From: Baylisascaris procyonis
Taxonomy: Eukaryota > Nematoda > Chromadorea > Rhabditida > Ascarididae
Direction: 5' to 3'
Length of the DNA: 64,000 nt
Assembly (NCBI GenBank): GCA_037389465.1
Contig: JAZARR010000175.1
Span: forward strand, 1,798,001-1,862,000
The notes under the pieces: generated by a model
The model's input: the letters and a program-made list of their open reading frames with translations, nothing else
Databases searched by the model: none
What the model was told of the DNA's origin: nothing
In this document: one piece after another, positions 38,151 to 48,700 of the stretch
Numbering within the stretch: position 1 is the stretch's first letter
Layout of the letters: each line of letters opens with the position of its first letter
Made by a program: the position numbers and the translations under genes

Positions 38151-40562
38151 TACTACATATATTTTTTTATTTATCTATTTATATTTATATTTATATACTT
38201 TATTTATATTTATATATTTATATTTATATTTATATTTATATTTCAAGATGACATTTCAACATATGTCACATCAATAAATGTGGTCGGAATCCACTGATGG
38301 TCAAAATCGCATATAAATTCATAAAACTTTAGACGATGTAAGACATGTTGCACTGTTTTTAGTGGATTGTTCTATTACTTTGTTGCTTCAAAAAAAAAAA
38401 GATTACTCAATGTAATCAATTAAAGATCGTCTCAATCAATCAATATTATGTGATCAATCTCTATCAGTCAATCAACCAATCAATCAACCAAAGACAATCA
38501 CTCAAAAAAAATGAATTAAAAAGATGAGTATCAGAAAAAAAGTTAATAAGAAAAGATAAAAACAAAAAAAAAATCAAACCTGTAGTGACCAACTAATGAT
38601 CTGTTCAAAATCGATTTCCGAATCGATTGCTTTGTGCACATAATCATAGAGTGAACCACCCTCAGCAAATTCTGCAACGAAATTTCGAGATTATTTCGTT
38701 GCAAATTTTGCACCAGTTAACATACAACAAAAGATACTACTGAGAACATCTTGTAAAGAAGACGATAAAACTTTTTCTGCAAACTTTGTCCATTGAAAAC
38801 TTCAGAAATGAGCTCGATAAATAAGAGTGAAAAACTAATCAGCATAAAAAAGACGATAAAACTTTTTCTGCAAACTTTGTCCATTGAAAACTTCAGAAAT
38901 GAGCTCGATAAATAAGAGTGAAAAACTAATCAGCATAAAAAAGACGATAAAACTTTTTCTGCAAACTTTGTCCATTGAAAACTTCAGAAATGAGCTCGAT
39001 AAATAAGAGTGAAAAACTAATCAGCATAATTTGTTTCCATATCGGTGATGTCTGAATCTCCTTTCTAGTTTCCTCATTTGAATTTCTCCCTCCTCGTTTC
39101 CAGGTTTAAACTCATCATACCCATTAACAATAAAAAAGGCACATCTCCACATTCAAAATGCATGAAATGAATGAAATTGGAATCTGATCACATTTTTAAA
39201 TCGTTTTTTAGCTATCCAACGAATGTGATTGACATTATCTCTTCAATAACAAAAGAAAATTCCTCACTAAAACTTCATAGTGCAGATTAGAGGTGAGTAA
39301 AAACAACACAACACTACTCTCATGAATAATGACCGTTCGAATAACCCCTCTCAAAGAAACTCAATCATTCAACCGCAATTATGGACTCTTTCATTAATCC
39401 GCAACGAGTGGTAGAATTGAACGTGGTAGGTATCGTGTGGGAAAAGGAAGAGAGGAGGACATTTGGGTGGATGCAGCGTTGCATCGTGTATTTAAGCGAC
39501 GTTTTTTCTAGCGATATATCAACGCACCATATTCTACATATCAACCGATTAATCAAACAAACCAACCTGTAACAATGAAGAAGTCGGGATTCGTTTGTGA
39601 AACACCAAAAAATTGTATGATATTGCGATGACGAATTTTTGATAAAATATCTGCCTGAAAATGTACCTTCGCTTAATTCAATCATGGCAGTTTAGAAGAT
39701 GGGCGAGAAGGAAATTTGTGTAGAATGAATAAAAAATAAAAATTCTCAGCTTTCTGACCACATCCTGCACAAAAAAAAAAAACAGACACGCAGAGTCATA
39801 AAAGAAGGTGAGCGACAATGATCAGCAATAATACTAACAACATAAGGCGACTCAAACGACTCAAATGAGAAGACGTGGAACTCAACCCTTAAAATTAAAA
39901 GATGTGCTCGTTTATAGATATGCGAGCCGTCAAATGGCTGGATCCTTATAAGATATAGTCAGATCCGCTTGCCATCGAACCCGCTCAATATAACTCTATG
40001 AGGCTTCTGGCCCAATTCAACAGTGATTCTGTAAACCTATTTCGTTTGTTTCTTGCCTATGTCCGTTCACGACAATGACTCCGTGGTGGGCAGCTAAATC
40101 TCAATGCGGCCGGAGGATGAAGGATGAAGGCTGTATGTTTGCTTTAGTGAGTCTATGTGAAGGCAACTATCACACAGTTCGACCATCATCGATCATGTCT
40201 TCTCCATTCTTTCTATCGATACATGATACAATGACCAACGAATTTAAATTTCATTTCACATATATCGCCAAAAAATCTCAGTTTTTGAGCAAAGATACAA
40301 GAAATGATAAACATCAGAAAGAACAACCATCAATTACCTCTTTTTCGAGCATGAATACCTTCTTCAAGGCGACCTTTATCTCGCGACCTTTGGTTTTCCA
40401 TATACCGCGATAAACGGAACCGTAGGCGCCAGCTCCCAGTTGCTCGCCAAGCTCGAGCTCATCGCGCGCAATGATTGGATAATTGGCGACTGGAGATCGG
40501 TCATCGTCAGCAGTACTTGTGCCACCCTGCGAGCTGCTTCCACCACGAGATTGTGAAGACAT
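25335..40562 (-). CDS. zak-1: ZAK/MLTK-like MAP3K with kinase, coiled coil and SAM domains (19 exons, about 945 aa)
   Basis: MAP3K acting above JNK and p38; the family senses ribosome stalling. Exons: 40562-40338, 39654-39567, 38671-38580, 37680-37496, 36644-36554, 35940-35840, 35294-35120, 34079-33899, 33448-33307, 32722-32638, 32321-32181, 30911-30831, 30104-29907, 29419-29312, 28004-27881, 27499-27198, 26832-26713, 25992-25879, 25619-25335; all phases agree. Gly-loop GAGAYGSV at 43-50, Lys67, HRDLKSKN with Asp155, DFG at 173-175 and WMSPE to 199 indicate an active kinase. A coiled coil (about 295-350) and SAM domain (363-426) follow. Residues 465-575 resemble the conserved post-SAM domain of human ZAK-alpha, for example SEWIDSPANGGEVEVVCALS against its KWIVGIAKSQTVECTVTYES (recalled, not computed). 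Then a Ser-rich linker and RRRRRHRPHKRGAKK tail. Last-exon boundary uncertain. The ATG follows an acceptor at 40576 by 14 nt. Confidence 0.92.
27598..27682 (+). pseudogene. tRNA-like remnant (Ser-like) in a kinase intron
   Basis: GCGTAATGGTTAAGTGC resembles a tRNA D-arm or A box, CTTGAAA resembles a Ser(UGA) anticodon loop, and GTTCGAATC is a perfect B box. The spacing is filled by an A10 run, the T-stem pairs imperfectly and no proper acceptor stem is seen. More likely a decayed tRNA or the head of a tRNA-derived SINE than a working tRNA gene. Confidence 0.35.
32539..32579. repeat. (TA)n microsatellite
   Basis: Uninterrupted TA dinucleotide run of about 41 bp between kinase exons 32722-32638 and 33448-33307 in genomic order it lies just below 32638. 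Confidence 0.9.
35099..35119 (-). other. zak-1: Early stop after the coiled-coil exon if the donor is not used
   Basis: The exon ending at 35120 reads on in frame for a few codons to TAG at 35099-35101. Retention here would give a protein of about 326 residues with kinase and coiled coil but no SAM domain. Human ZAK-beta also diverges just after the coiled coil, so an equivalent short isoform is possible; the sequence alone does not show that it is made. Confidence 0.25.
38083..38242. repeat. TTTA/TATATT-rich low-complexity array
   Basis: Runs of TATAAA, (TTTA)n and TATATT repeats in the kinase intron between 38580 and 37680. A 122-codon open frame across it is an artefact of the repeat. Confidence 0.85.
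38761..39029. repeat. Three tandem copies of a 91-bp unit
   Basis: The unit starts at 38761, 38852 and 38943 (GACGATAAAACTTTTTCTGC start) and the copies appear identical; the last lacks a few bases. It lies in the kinase intron between exons 39654-39567 and 38671-38580, about 90 bp upstream (in transcript sense) of an acceptor. Identity points to a recent duplication or an assembly duplication. Confidence 0.95.
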
Positions 40563-41839
40563 CGACCACCCCCGCGCTATAAATGAATTAGATTCCCAGA
40601 CACAGCTCTTAATTCTGACCATTCATCTATTAAATATTCAAGCATCAAAGTCCATTAAAAACATTAAAAGCATGTTACCAGCACCATGTTGACCATGAAC
40701 ATACTTAAGAAATATAGTGACCACGACCATAATTAAAAACCGCAATGACTCGTTGAAAACCATAGCGAGCATGCCGAAAATTAAAAAACTTGTGGTCATC
40801 AGCATAATTGAAAGTTGCATACACGGTGTTGCCAAAAAAAAAAAAAAAAAAAACAACTTAATGGCCGTTTTTATTTAAAACAGTTATCAAGAATCAAAAT
40901 GGACAAAACGACTCGAGAAAAAACAGAGTTTCTTATAGGCGGTGAGGGAAATGCGAGGAAAAGACAGAAAAGATGAACGAATATTTTGATCGATAAAACA
41001 AAGAATCACTTGGGATTAAAAAGTTGCGAAGACAGACACGAGGTGGAGAGGGAGGAGGGGGTGGATTCTGAGTAACATTTCAGAATACATCTCAGATTAC
41101 ACCTTGTGGATAACAAAAACAAAGTTCATCATCAAGGTCTGAGAACATAATAAAAAACTTTGCGAATTTCAGTCGTATCAAATCCTTTTTCCAACAAAAT
41201 CGATAAAATAAATCAACAAAAAAAGGAAATAAAAGAAAAGAAAAAGGAAGGAGAAGAGGATATTTTCTCTTCTAACTATGAACGAAACATTTTTAAACGT
41301 AAAACATTTAAGGAACATCGTTTTCCTAGTTTTTTTTTTTTTGGATTTACAATCAAAAATATCGCTGCACGCCACACCGCGCAGTTGAACAATACTAGCC
41401 AGAAAAGTACACTATTCAAAACTTGGGCAATCGGCCAAGCTGTTCTATGAACTCAAGTTGTTATGAAAAACATCTATAATACTGACCGAAAATTTTAAAA
41501 AATCTTATAAAATAAAAAAGAAACAGAACGATATGAAATATAAAAGCGAGATATATAGAATACAGTATAGCAGAGATGCGCAAAAAAACGATCTTAAAGA
41601 TAGCTGTTGATTCATCATTCACTAAACTAGAAATGAAACCTTCGAAAAACGTCATAATTTATGCAAATTTCACATAAATTTATGTAAAATATAATTAAAG
41701 AATGCGACAAGCTCACCTAAGATAAGATTTGATTGACTGATTGAGGATGTTACTAGTACCAAGAAAGTGTCATATATTTACTCATGAGCTGAAGATTTTT
41801 ATTCTTTATGTCGTTGCTGATATTGAATATTGATTAGTC

Positions 41840-42421
41840 ATGATCACCTGTCATATATTTACCTCTATCTATTTTTTATTATATTTATGTATTTTTATTT
41901 ATATGCAAATAAATCCAGTGAATAGTATTGGACATCGACTTATGAAGGATCCTGGTGATGTAAACCTTTCGAATCGTAGCACATATACGAACTATAAACT
42001 GAATACTACAAAAATCAGTGACACACATGGAAAATACCTTGCACTAACAATGTGCTATTATTAGAGAGGATATTAAAGTTGTTAGAAAATAAAATATAAC
42101 GAATTGAGCATTCATATAAAACACTATCCTGTTGCCTGTTACATTTCTCAGCTTATTGCAATGATAATCTAGGCATCTATGATTCGTGAGGTTAAAAGAG
42201 ATCGTGCGATGAATTTCAGAAGGGACAAAAGTCATAACGGTAACGCAATAAAAGACCGGAAACAAAACATATTCAGAGTGTATGATGATCTGTTAAAAAA
42301 GCTGAAATTCGAAAGGAATAAACCACTCGAAAGCCATATGTTCAAAGATCACAAAAAAATTAACGATCCTGGAGCTAAACGCTTTTTTTGCAACCCCGCT
42401 GATAAGCTAATAACAAGTTAA
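41840..42421 (+). CDS. Hypothetical small secreted or peptide-precursor-like protein (two-exon model, very tentative)
   Basis: A frame starting at 41840 begins with a hydrophobic segment (IFTSIYFLLYLCIFIYM) like a signal peptide. A second frame (about 42176-42421) is highly charged with basic pairs and ends CNPADKLITS. A GT donor after PGD (near 41960) and AG acceptors near 42176 or 42192 would join them in phase, giving about 115 residues. I do not recognise the protein. No homology or expression evidence is visible and chance open frames are quite possible. Confidence 0.2.
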
Positions 42422-42496
42422 ACTCCCGAAAAATACGAAGATATGCGACTAACCTCCCCATATTTTCAGCGATCCGATAGCTAATATGAGTCATTT

Positions 42497-42500
<4 letters not shown>

Positions 42501-42595
<95 letters not shown>
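42501..42595. repeat. (AT)n microsatellite, about 95 bp
   Basis: Almost pure AT dinucleotide with a single G near 42581. Likely polymorphic and prone to cruciform formation. Confidence 0.95.
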
Positions 42596-43010
42596 ATCCA
42601 TCAAGCATCGCAAAATCACTCTTTTTATATTTGCACCTATCGATTGCAAAAGAACTTATAAACACTTAATAGTGCTGAAAACTTTGAGAACGAAAAATAA
42701 TTTACAAATAATTTGACTGTCAAAAAATGTGCATCAAAACAAATATATTTTCAGAGCTTATGTAGAAAATTTATGCGGTAAATGATCTAATAAATCTGAA
42801 GTCTATTCGTAATCAATGGACCACTAACTTTGATTTAGTATTAACTTGGATGAACTGATGATGTGCCTCAGAGCACACATACGAATAGTGGATTTTCATT
42901 CAATCAATACAAAATCATAACAGTTATCATAGATAACTTTTTTTTCCTTCGTAACCGTATTTCATTTACAATTAGCATAGTAGAACAACTAAAGCTTAAG
43001 CGTAGTAAAC

Positions 43011-43474
43011 TGTAAGGGGCATGTAAGGGAGATCAGTAGAATGCAGATCAACTGCCTTCTTGCAGAACACCGGAAAGGACGATCACACGACAGATCAAGC
43101 TGTCTACCAATGCGTTGATGATCTCAAGGTAGAACAAATTGTCTAAAAATGCCTTGAGGCAAAACTCAGGGCGTATAAAAGTGGAGCGCATTTGCTTGCA
43201 GTGTCAGTGTGTAGAATTCGATTTCAACTCGGGTCTGAACTAATGCGAGCACGTCAGCTTGGAGCTGCGTGCTGGAATCGTCGGTCGTTGGAATTCGCGC
43301 AAGGTGATGCTACAAATAGTGGTGAGGCCCTGTTAGAGCTAGACTTTGTCCTTCTCCCGATCTCCCCTTTTTTGGTTGTTGTTCTGTGCAAATTCGTTTT
43401 AAGCGTCTAATAAACTTTTAACAGCTCCATACGGGAGCTGATAAGCCTCAAGAGAAACCAAGTAAATCTTTACA
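43011..43474. mobile_element. Solo LTR of a retrotransposon (464 bp)
   Basis: The block begins TGTAAGG and ends CTTTACA, giving terminal inverted TGTAA/TTACA, and is flanked by AAAC on both sides (43007-43010 and 43475-43478), a 4-bp target-site duplication. Inside are a TATAAAA box (43174-43180) and an AATAAA signal (43409-43414), arranged as in the U3-R-U5 of a plus-oriented LTR, and a small hairpin at 43422-43440. It is richer in G and C than its surroundings. No second LTR, gag or pol is present. BEL/Pao or Ty3 origin cannot be decided. Confidence 0.7.
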
Positions 43475-43936
43475 AAACGCTCGATTGTGATAGTGATTCT
43501 CAATGAGATGATAAGCTCAAGTTTGTGTTAATTTTATTCATTCGATTGGTGCACGAAGAAATTATCACTTAGCAACCGTTCGTATCTACTGAGCCTTATC
43601 AGCTAATTGATAATCATTATATATTCCAATAAAACATACTTAAGCAATTGTAAAATATATTTATGTGTATCTTCAATAGTTTGCAGTAATTCATAACAAA
43701 TAAATGCAACTCTTTAGGAGGAATATTTGAGATTCATGATTGAATATTTCATCAATTGAAGTTTTATCCTTCTCGTCCATTGTAACCAATTTTGATTTCA
43801 AAGGTCGCTTTTTAAGCTATTGGTTTTTATGTGACAAGTATGTTTGTCTGCAACAATATCAGATGCTATTCTCAAAAATGCATTATCTAGCATTCGACGC
43901 GAATAAATTAGTTACGAGGGCCACATTAAATTAATT

Positions 43937-43980
43937 ATGCAAATTTTATGCAAATTTTATGCAAATTTTATGCAAATTTT
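43937..43980. promoter_or_regulatory. Four ATGCAAAT octamers at 11-bp spacing
   Basis: ATGCAAAT starts at 43937, 43948, 43959 and 43970 in a perfect ATGCAAATTTT tandem. ATGCAAAT is the consensus octamer of POU-domain factors. It lies 1.8 kb upstream of the BBS7 start. A regulatory role is inference; the array could equally be a simple repeat. Confidence 0.35.
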
Positions 43981-44037
43981 TTCTTTGAAATTATGTTCTT
44001 GAATTCTCAATCAAACAACATCTTTGATTAGAGCGGA

Positions 44038-44098
44038 GTTAGACCCCGCGCAAGATCAATCTGCGTTGTTTGAAGACACTGAAAACAACTATTGAGTA
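44038..44098 (+). other. Terminal-exon-like fragment
   Basis: Behind a TTTGATTAG acceptor an open frame reads AELDPAQDQSALFEDTENNY and stops with TGA. Composition looks like a real protein C-terminus, but no upstream plus-strand exon with suitable phase was found. Orphan exon, gene fossil or chance. Confidence 0.2.
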
Positions 44099-44352
44099 AA
44101 TAATTTTAATATTCTTCGAGTTTTTTGAGAAAATATACGCTTCATGTTTTAATTTACTTATAGATTAATGTTTCAAAAATATTTATATTTTTATTAATTT
44201 TCAAAAATTTTTATATTTTTCTCCTCCATCTTTTCCTATTTCTTGATGTTTTCAATTTTTTTCAGGAATTTTTGGCATAAGAAGTCCTTCAAGGATGTAA
44301 ACGACTGAATTCACTGAAAGGAATAAGGGTTGTTAGATATGCCACCATGCAT

Positions 44353-44365
44353 GTTGCCAAGCAAC
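44353..44365 (+). promoter_or_regulatory. X-box (RFX/DAF-19-type site) upstream of BBS7
   Basis: GTTGCCAAGCAAC matches the RFX consensus GTNRCC-N(0-3)-RGYAAC with a 1-nt spacer and is palindromic. BBSome genes in nematodes are classic DAF-19/RFX targets through X-boxes. It lies 1.36 kb before the ATG but only about 80 bp before a strong GTAAGT donor (44442), so it may sit just upstream of a 5' UTR exon. Confidence 0.6.
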
Positions 44366-44399
44366 CGATCCGCTTTCCGATATCAATGGTGCTAGCATA

Positions 44400-44441
44400 T
44401 AAAGCACAACTTTCGGTGTATTTGAATTGCGCTTCAATTGG
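44400..44441 (+). other. Candidate 5' UTR exon of BBS7
   Basis: A strong donor (GG before GTAAGT) ends a short segment just downstream of the X-box. Splicing to the acceptor at 45714 would place BBS7 transcription start near the X-box. The 5' boundary is a guess; the segment could instead be part of an outron removed by SL trans-splicing. Confidence 0.3.
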
Positions 44442-44775
44442 GTAAGTGTTTTGATCGAATTTACCAATCAACAAAACATTCAATAACAGTACTAAATATC
44501 TTATTTTATTACTTCAATTTTATTAAATATTTTTTATTATTGATGTGTTTCCACAGTATCCAATCCACATATGGTTCATTATTCCCATTTAATACTGTAT
44601 CGAGTTTAATACTGTATGCTCATCTCACTAGAAAGGAATTAGGCTTTTTTGCCATCATCATCTCACTTAATCAGTTAAATACTTCCATCATTGTTAATAA
44701 TCTTTACGTTTTACGTTGCGATCTTTCAATTCGTTAGGTTATCTCATCAAATCATTTTCTCTCCGATACAGTATT

Positions 44776-44874
44776 ATGTCTGATGAAGCATCGCCATCAG
44801 TTGTTGTTCTAGGCGGCGAACCTAGCTTCCACAGATCCTTTAATGCAAATCTCAACTGTTATTCAATATCATCT
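44776..44874 (+). other. Small open frame behind a trans-splice-like acceptor
   Basis: CTCTCCGATACAG is followed after 4 nt by an ATG opening a frame of 32 codons (MSDEASPSVVVLGGEPSFHR and on) before a stop. The composition is protein-like. It could be a short first exon of an unseen transcript or a small peptide gene; it does not join BBS7 in frame at 45715. Confidence 0.2.
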
Positions 44875-45720
44875 TGACTATATACCGTTAATCGTCGTTG
44901 TTATAGATGGTTGCATGATTTGCAAACAAACAAAAAGCACCCACCCTCTTATGGTGGAGACCTTTTTGTGGGCACTTTTTATAAAAATAAACATCTTTGG
45001 TTTATACATGTTGGACCTCTCCAATGTATTTGTACATTCACAAAGCATTAAATTAAAAAAAACGAACTAAGAAAAGTTTTTTCTTCAAATGTAAAAGCAA
45101 AAAAATATTTTTATTTCGATGACCACCAAGTAAAATTCACAACTGTATACAATATGACGTATACTTTGGGTATATATTATCTTGGGAGAAAATTTTATGC
45201 TAATGCTTGAATATCGTATTGTTTATATATGTATTATTAGGCTTTTTATTTACCTTACATAATTCTCCCATCTAAAATACGAAGATTTTAATAATAATTA
45301 TGAGTTTTATAAGTAATGAGAAGTGAAAAAAATATTTTCGTCGTTTTTTTCGGTCACAATCCTAACTTAATTCTTATAAAGTAAGATAACTTAAGAGGTA
45401 AAACAATAAATGTAAAACATCACAATAGAACATTTGTTTATTTTGAAATTGTTTGTTTTTTTATAAATATGCTTACGCAATTTGATGTTTTAGATAAAAT
45501 ATATTGTTGAAACAACACTGGAATTATTAGAAATTAATTTGAAATGACTTAAATTATTTCAAGATTACTTTCAATAGGCGAGTTACTTCCGTAAGGATAT
45601 GTCGTGTTAGCATTTGAATGAAATTATTGACGATTAGCTAATCCATCTATAAAATTTATATAAATAGAGGTTTATAAAGAATTTGTTTGTGTCGCATCAC
45701 ATTTGCTAATTTAGGGCGTG

Positions 45721-48700
45721 ATGGATATAACGTTGACGAGAGTCGATTATGCACAAATCGGCACAGCTAGTAAAGGATGTATGCGTGTGATTGCTGCTGA
45801 TAAGGATGAGAAAAAAAAGAAGACAAAGAATCTCGACAAGGTAAATACATTACAATTTACATAATCCAATATCAGTTACTATTATATTTGGCTAATATCA
45901 ATTTTACCCATTTATTTAGAATGTAAAATGATTTATACTAATTCAACCTATGAGTATTTAATAAATAAGGTTTACAAAAAAATCATATTTAATTACTAAA
46001 AATCATATTATTCAACAAATTCACCATCATTATATCGCTTCATGTTTCAAAATTTGAAATATTTCCATGATAATTGAAAATGCAATCAATATCTGGTTAA
46101 GGTAGAAAAATTAATTTGTAGTATAACAGCTGTCACCTATTCATATAGAATATTTTATTGCAACGATATTTATCTAATATATGATATATAAATAAAAATT
46201 TAAAAAATAAAATAATAAAATTATTTTGATACCTTAAAAGATAAATCCCAAAAAAAGAGTTTGCAATGCCTTGTTATATTAATGGATGCGAGAATAGACC
46301 GCTCAAATAAGGTTCTGGAACTTTGACATATTCTCATAAGGTGCCTCCTAGTTGAGACAATAAAAATTAGGATTCATTTACTCCCTTTTTCTTTTTTCCA
46401 AGCAAATTCAATATAAGAATTTGTTCATCAGACGTAACACATATTGTTCAATCTCTCGTCGTTTGAAAACATTTAATTTCTTCTTATGAATTATTTTATC
46501 TTTAAAATTTCTTTCATTTAAATCGTTGTATAAACAAATTCATTGAATCAATTCATACGGGTATTTGTAGGTGGTTTGCGGTGGTCATAGCGGTGTCGTT
46601 CTATGTATAACAAGGAAAAATGCAGAAACTCAGGTGAGAAAACAAATATTCGTTTATTCATCTTTATTAGGTAGTCATCGCTTATATTTGTATTCCTTGC
46701 TAATAATCGTCATCGGCATTATCGATTCTGCAGTTTTATTAGTGAGCGCTAAGGTGTAATTAATTTTGAGCTATGTATTGTTCAATCTAAAACAAGCTTC
46801 AGTTATTTCTATTATTTAATTTCGGAATTAAAAATTAAAGCCCCTCGATCTAATCTACTAAGGTTATTTCCTATTTCATTACAGATAGATTATGATTGCC
46901 CAAGAGAGCGTGACCACTCACTACTTTTCAAGAAATATGAAATTATGCTCTATAATAAGAAATTCTCACTACCTGAATTTAACTCTACCGGAAGTATAGA
47001 AAGTAATTTAGTCTAACAGTAATTAAACATGGGAATAAAGGGAACCAACAAGAGAGATACAATTCAGGTTATATTTAAAACAATGCCTGGACCAAGAATC
47101 GATTGCCTTCGACTTGGTGGTGCACTTGGTACAGTTCAAGATAAAATTTTCGTATCGTGCGAGAATTGCGTTAAAGGATATTCAAAAAAAGGAAAACAAT
47201 TCTTCGCCTTTGAAACAAATATGGCCGAACCTATTTCATCGATGTTAGTCGCATTTATTTATCTTCTATCATATCCAACAACATACAAAAGGAATTGCTA
47301 TTCAATTTTTTAAGTTCAATTCAATAATAGTCCATTCATATTTATGATTAACACTTCATGCTTTGTTATTTAAACGACAAGTATTTGTAATAAATTCAAG
47401 CTTAATAATGCAATGAATTGAATTTTAATTCCACTCACTTAGGCATTCTTATATATCTTCTGTTCTTCTATAGTATCATCAATTAAAAGTCAACTTTAGT
47501 TGTTTTTTTTTTTGGCTGAGTAAGATGCCATAGCTAATATACTTCAAGAGCGATTATGCGTTAGAAATTTTCATTTTGCTTTTATTTTTCGCAATAATTC
47601 TACACTATATGAGATTACTAATTATCGAATTATGAGTAATATTGATTATATATAAAAGTTTTGAAAGAGTCAAATTTTGGGAATTGTTCATTTCATCATT
47701 AAATATTTCAGGTATATTTATGGTGTCGATATGTTTCTTTGTGGGCGTCTTTCATTCAATCATTATCATGATTGTGCTGATGCAAATGTATGTTATTAAT
47801 TGTTTTTGTATATGTAATGAAACGTTAATTATTACTTAACGATTGATGATATAAGGCTTATTTACCATTAGAGAAATCGTTAAGAAGTTTTATTCAATGA
47901 ATTGAAATATGATTTAATATTTATATTACTTTTTAGATGTTATTTTTTGCAAATTCCTCATAAATAAAGAGTTGATGCTTTTGAATCAAAAAAAAAAAAA
48001 AAAATGCCGCACTGGTATCGAACAAAAGAATATGAAATTCTAATAGTCTCATTGACTTGTGGAATAAAATGTTCATTTGAGTATTTTCCAAATATTCTAT
48101 TTAATATAGTTATGAAATTTATGAGGAGTATATAATTTTCTTTATATAAGGTAGTTTATGTCGAGAAATATCCTATGGAATCAATGAATTCCGATAATTA
48201 TGGAATATGACGAATCGCTTTTCAGGTTTAGGTTGGAAATGAAGAATGTAGAGTGTTATAATAAACTTATTTAAATGGTTAAAGATATTTAAGGCATAAT
48301 AAAATTGAGTAAAAAGTCGCCTCTTTAGCTACAACGGCATAGTATGTTAATTATTCATTTTCTTATGGGGTGAAACGTTTTGAATCGATTGGAGAGTATC
48401 TGATCAACACTATAAAATTTCATATTGTAGAAGAAAAGAAATAAATTCGACACAATGAAATTTATATTGCTAAGTGAAATGATAAAATCAGTGCAATTAT
48501 TGCATCTAAGTATCTTATTGATATATCGATGGATGATAATATTGTTTAGAAGCGTAAGAAAAATTCTAAAAGTGAGGAAATATAAATTAAGTCATAGGCC
48601 AAATTTTATAAATATTTAATTCATGCGAAAGTAATAAAAGTAATGATTAAATAATCTATGAGCAATGTTCACATCAGAAATTATATTTCATCTATTTGCA

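Larger units (their letters stand above)
40563..45713. other. Intergenic region between the divergent kinase and BBS7 genes
   Basis: About 5.1 kb that must hold the promoters of both genes. Besides the solo LTR, AT microsatellite, octamer array and X-box listed separately, it contains only small weak open frames (41840-42421, 44038-44098, 44776-44874). Confidence 0.6.

Noticed and set aside
37883..38251. 122-codon plus-strand open frame
   Set aside because: It is made largely of TTTA/TATA repeat translation (Tyr/Ile/Leu runs) and lies in a kinase intron.
38761..39029. CRISPR-like array
   Set aside because: Units are contiguous identical 91-bp copies with no spacers, in a eukaryotic intron.
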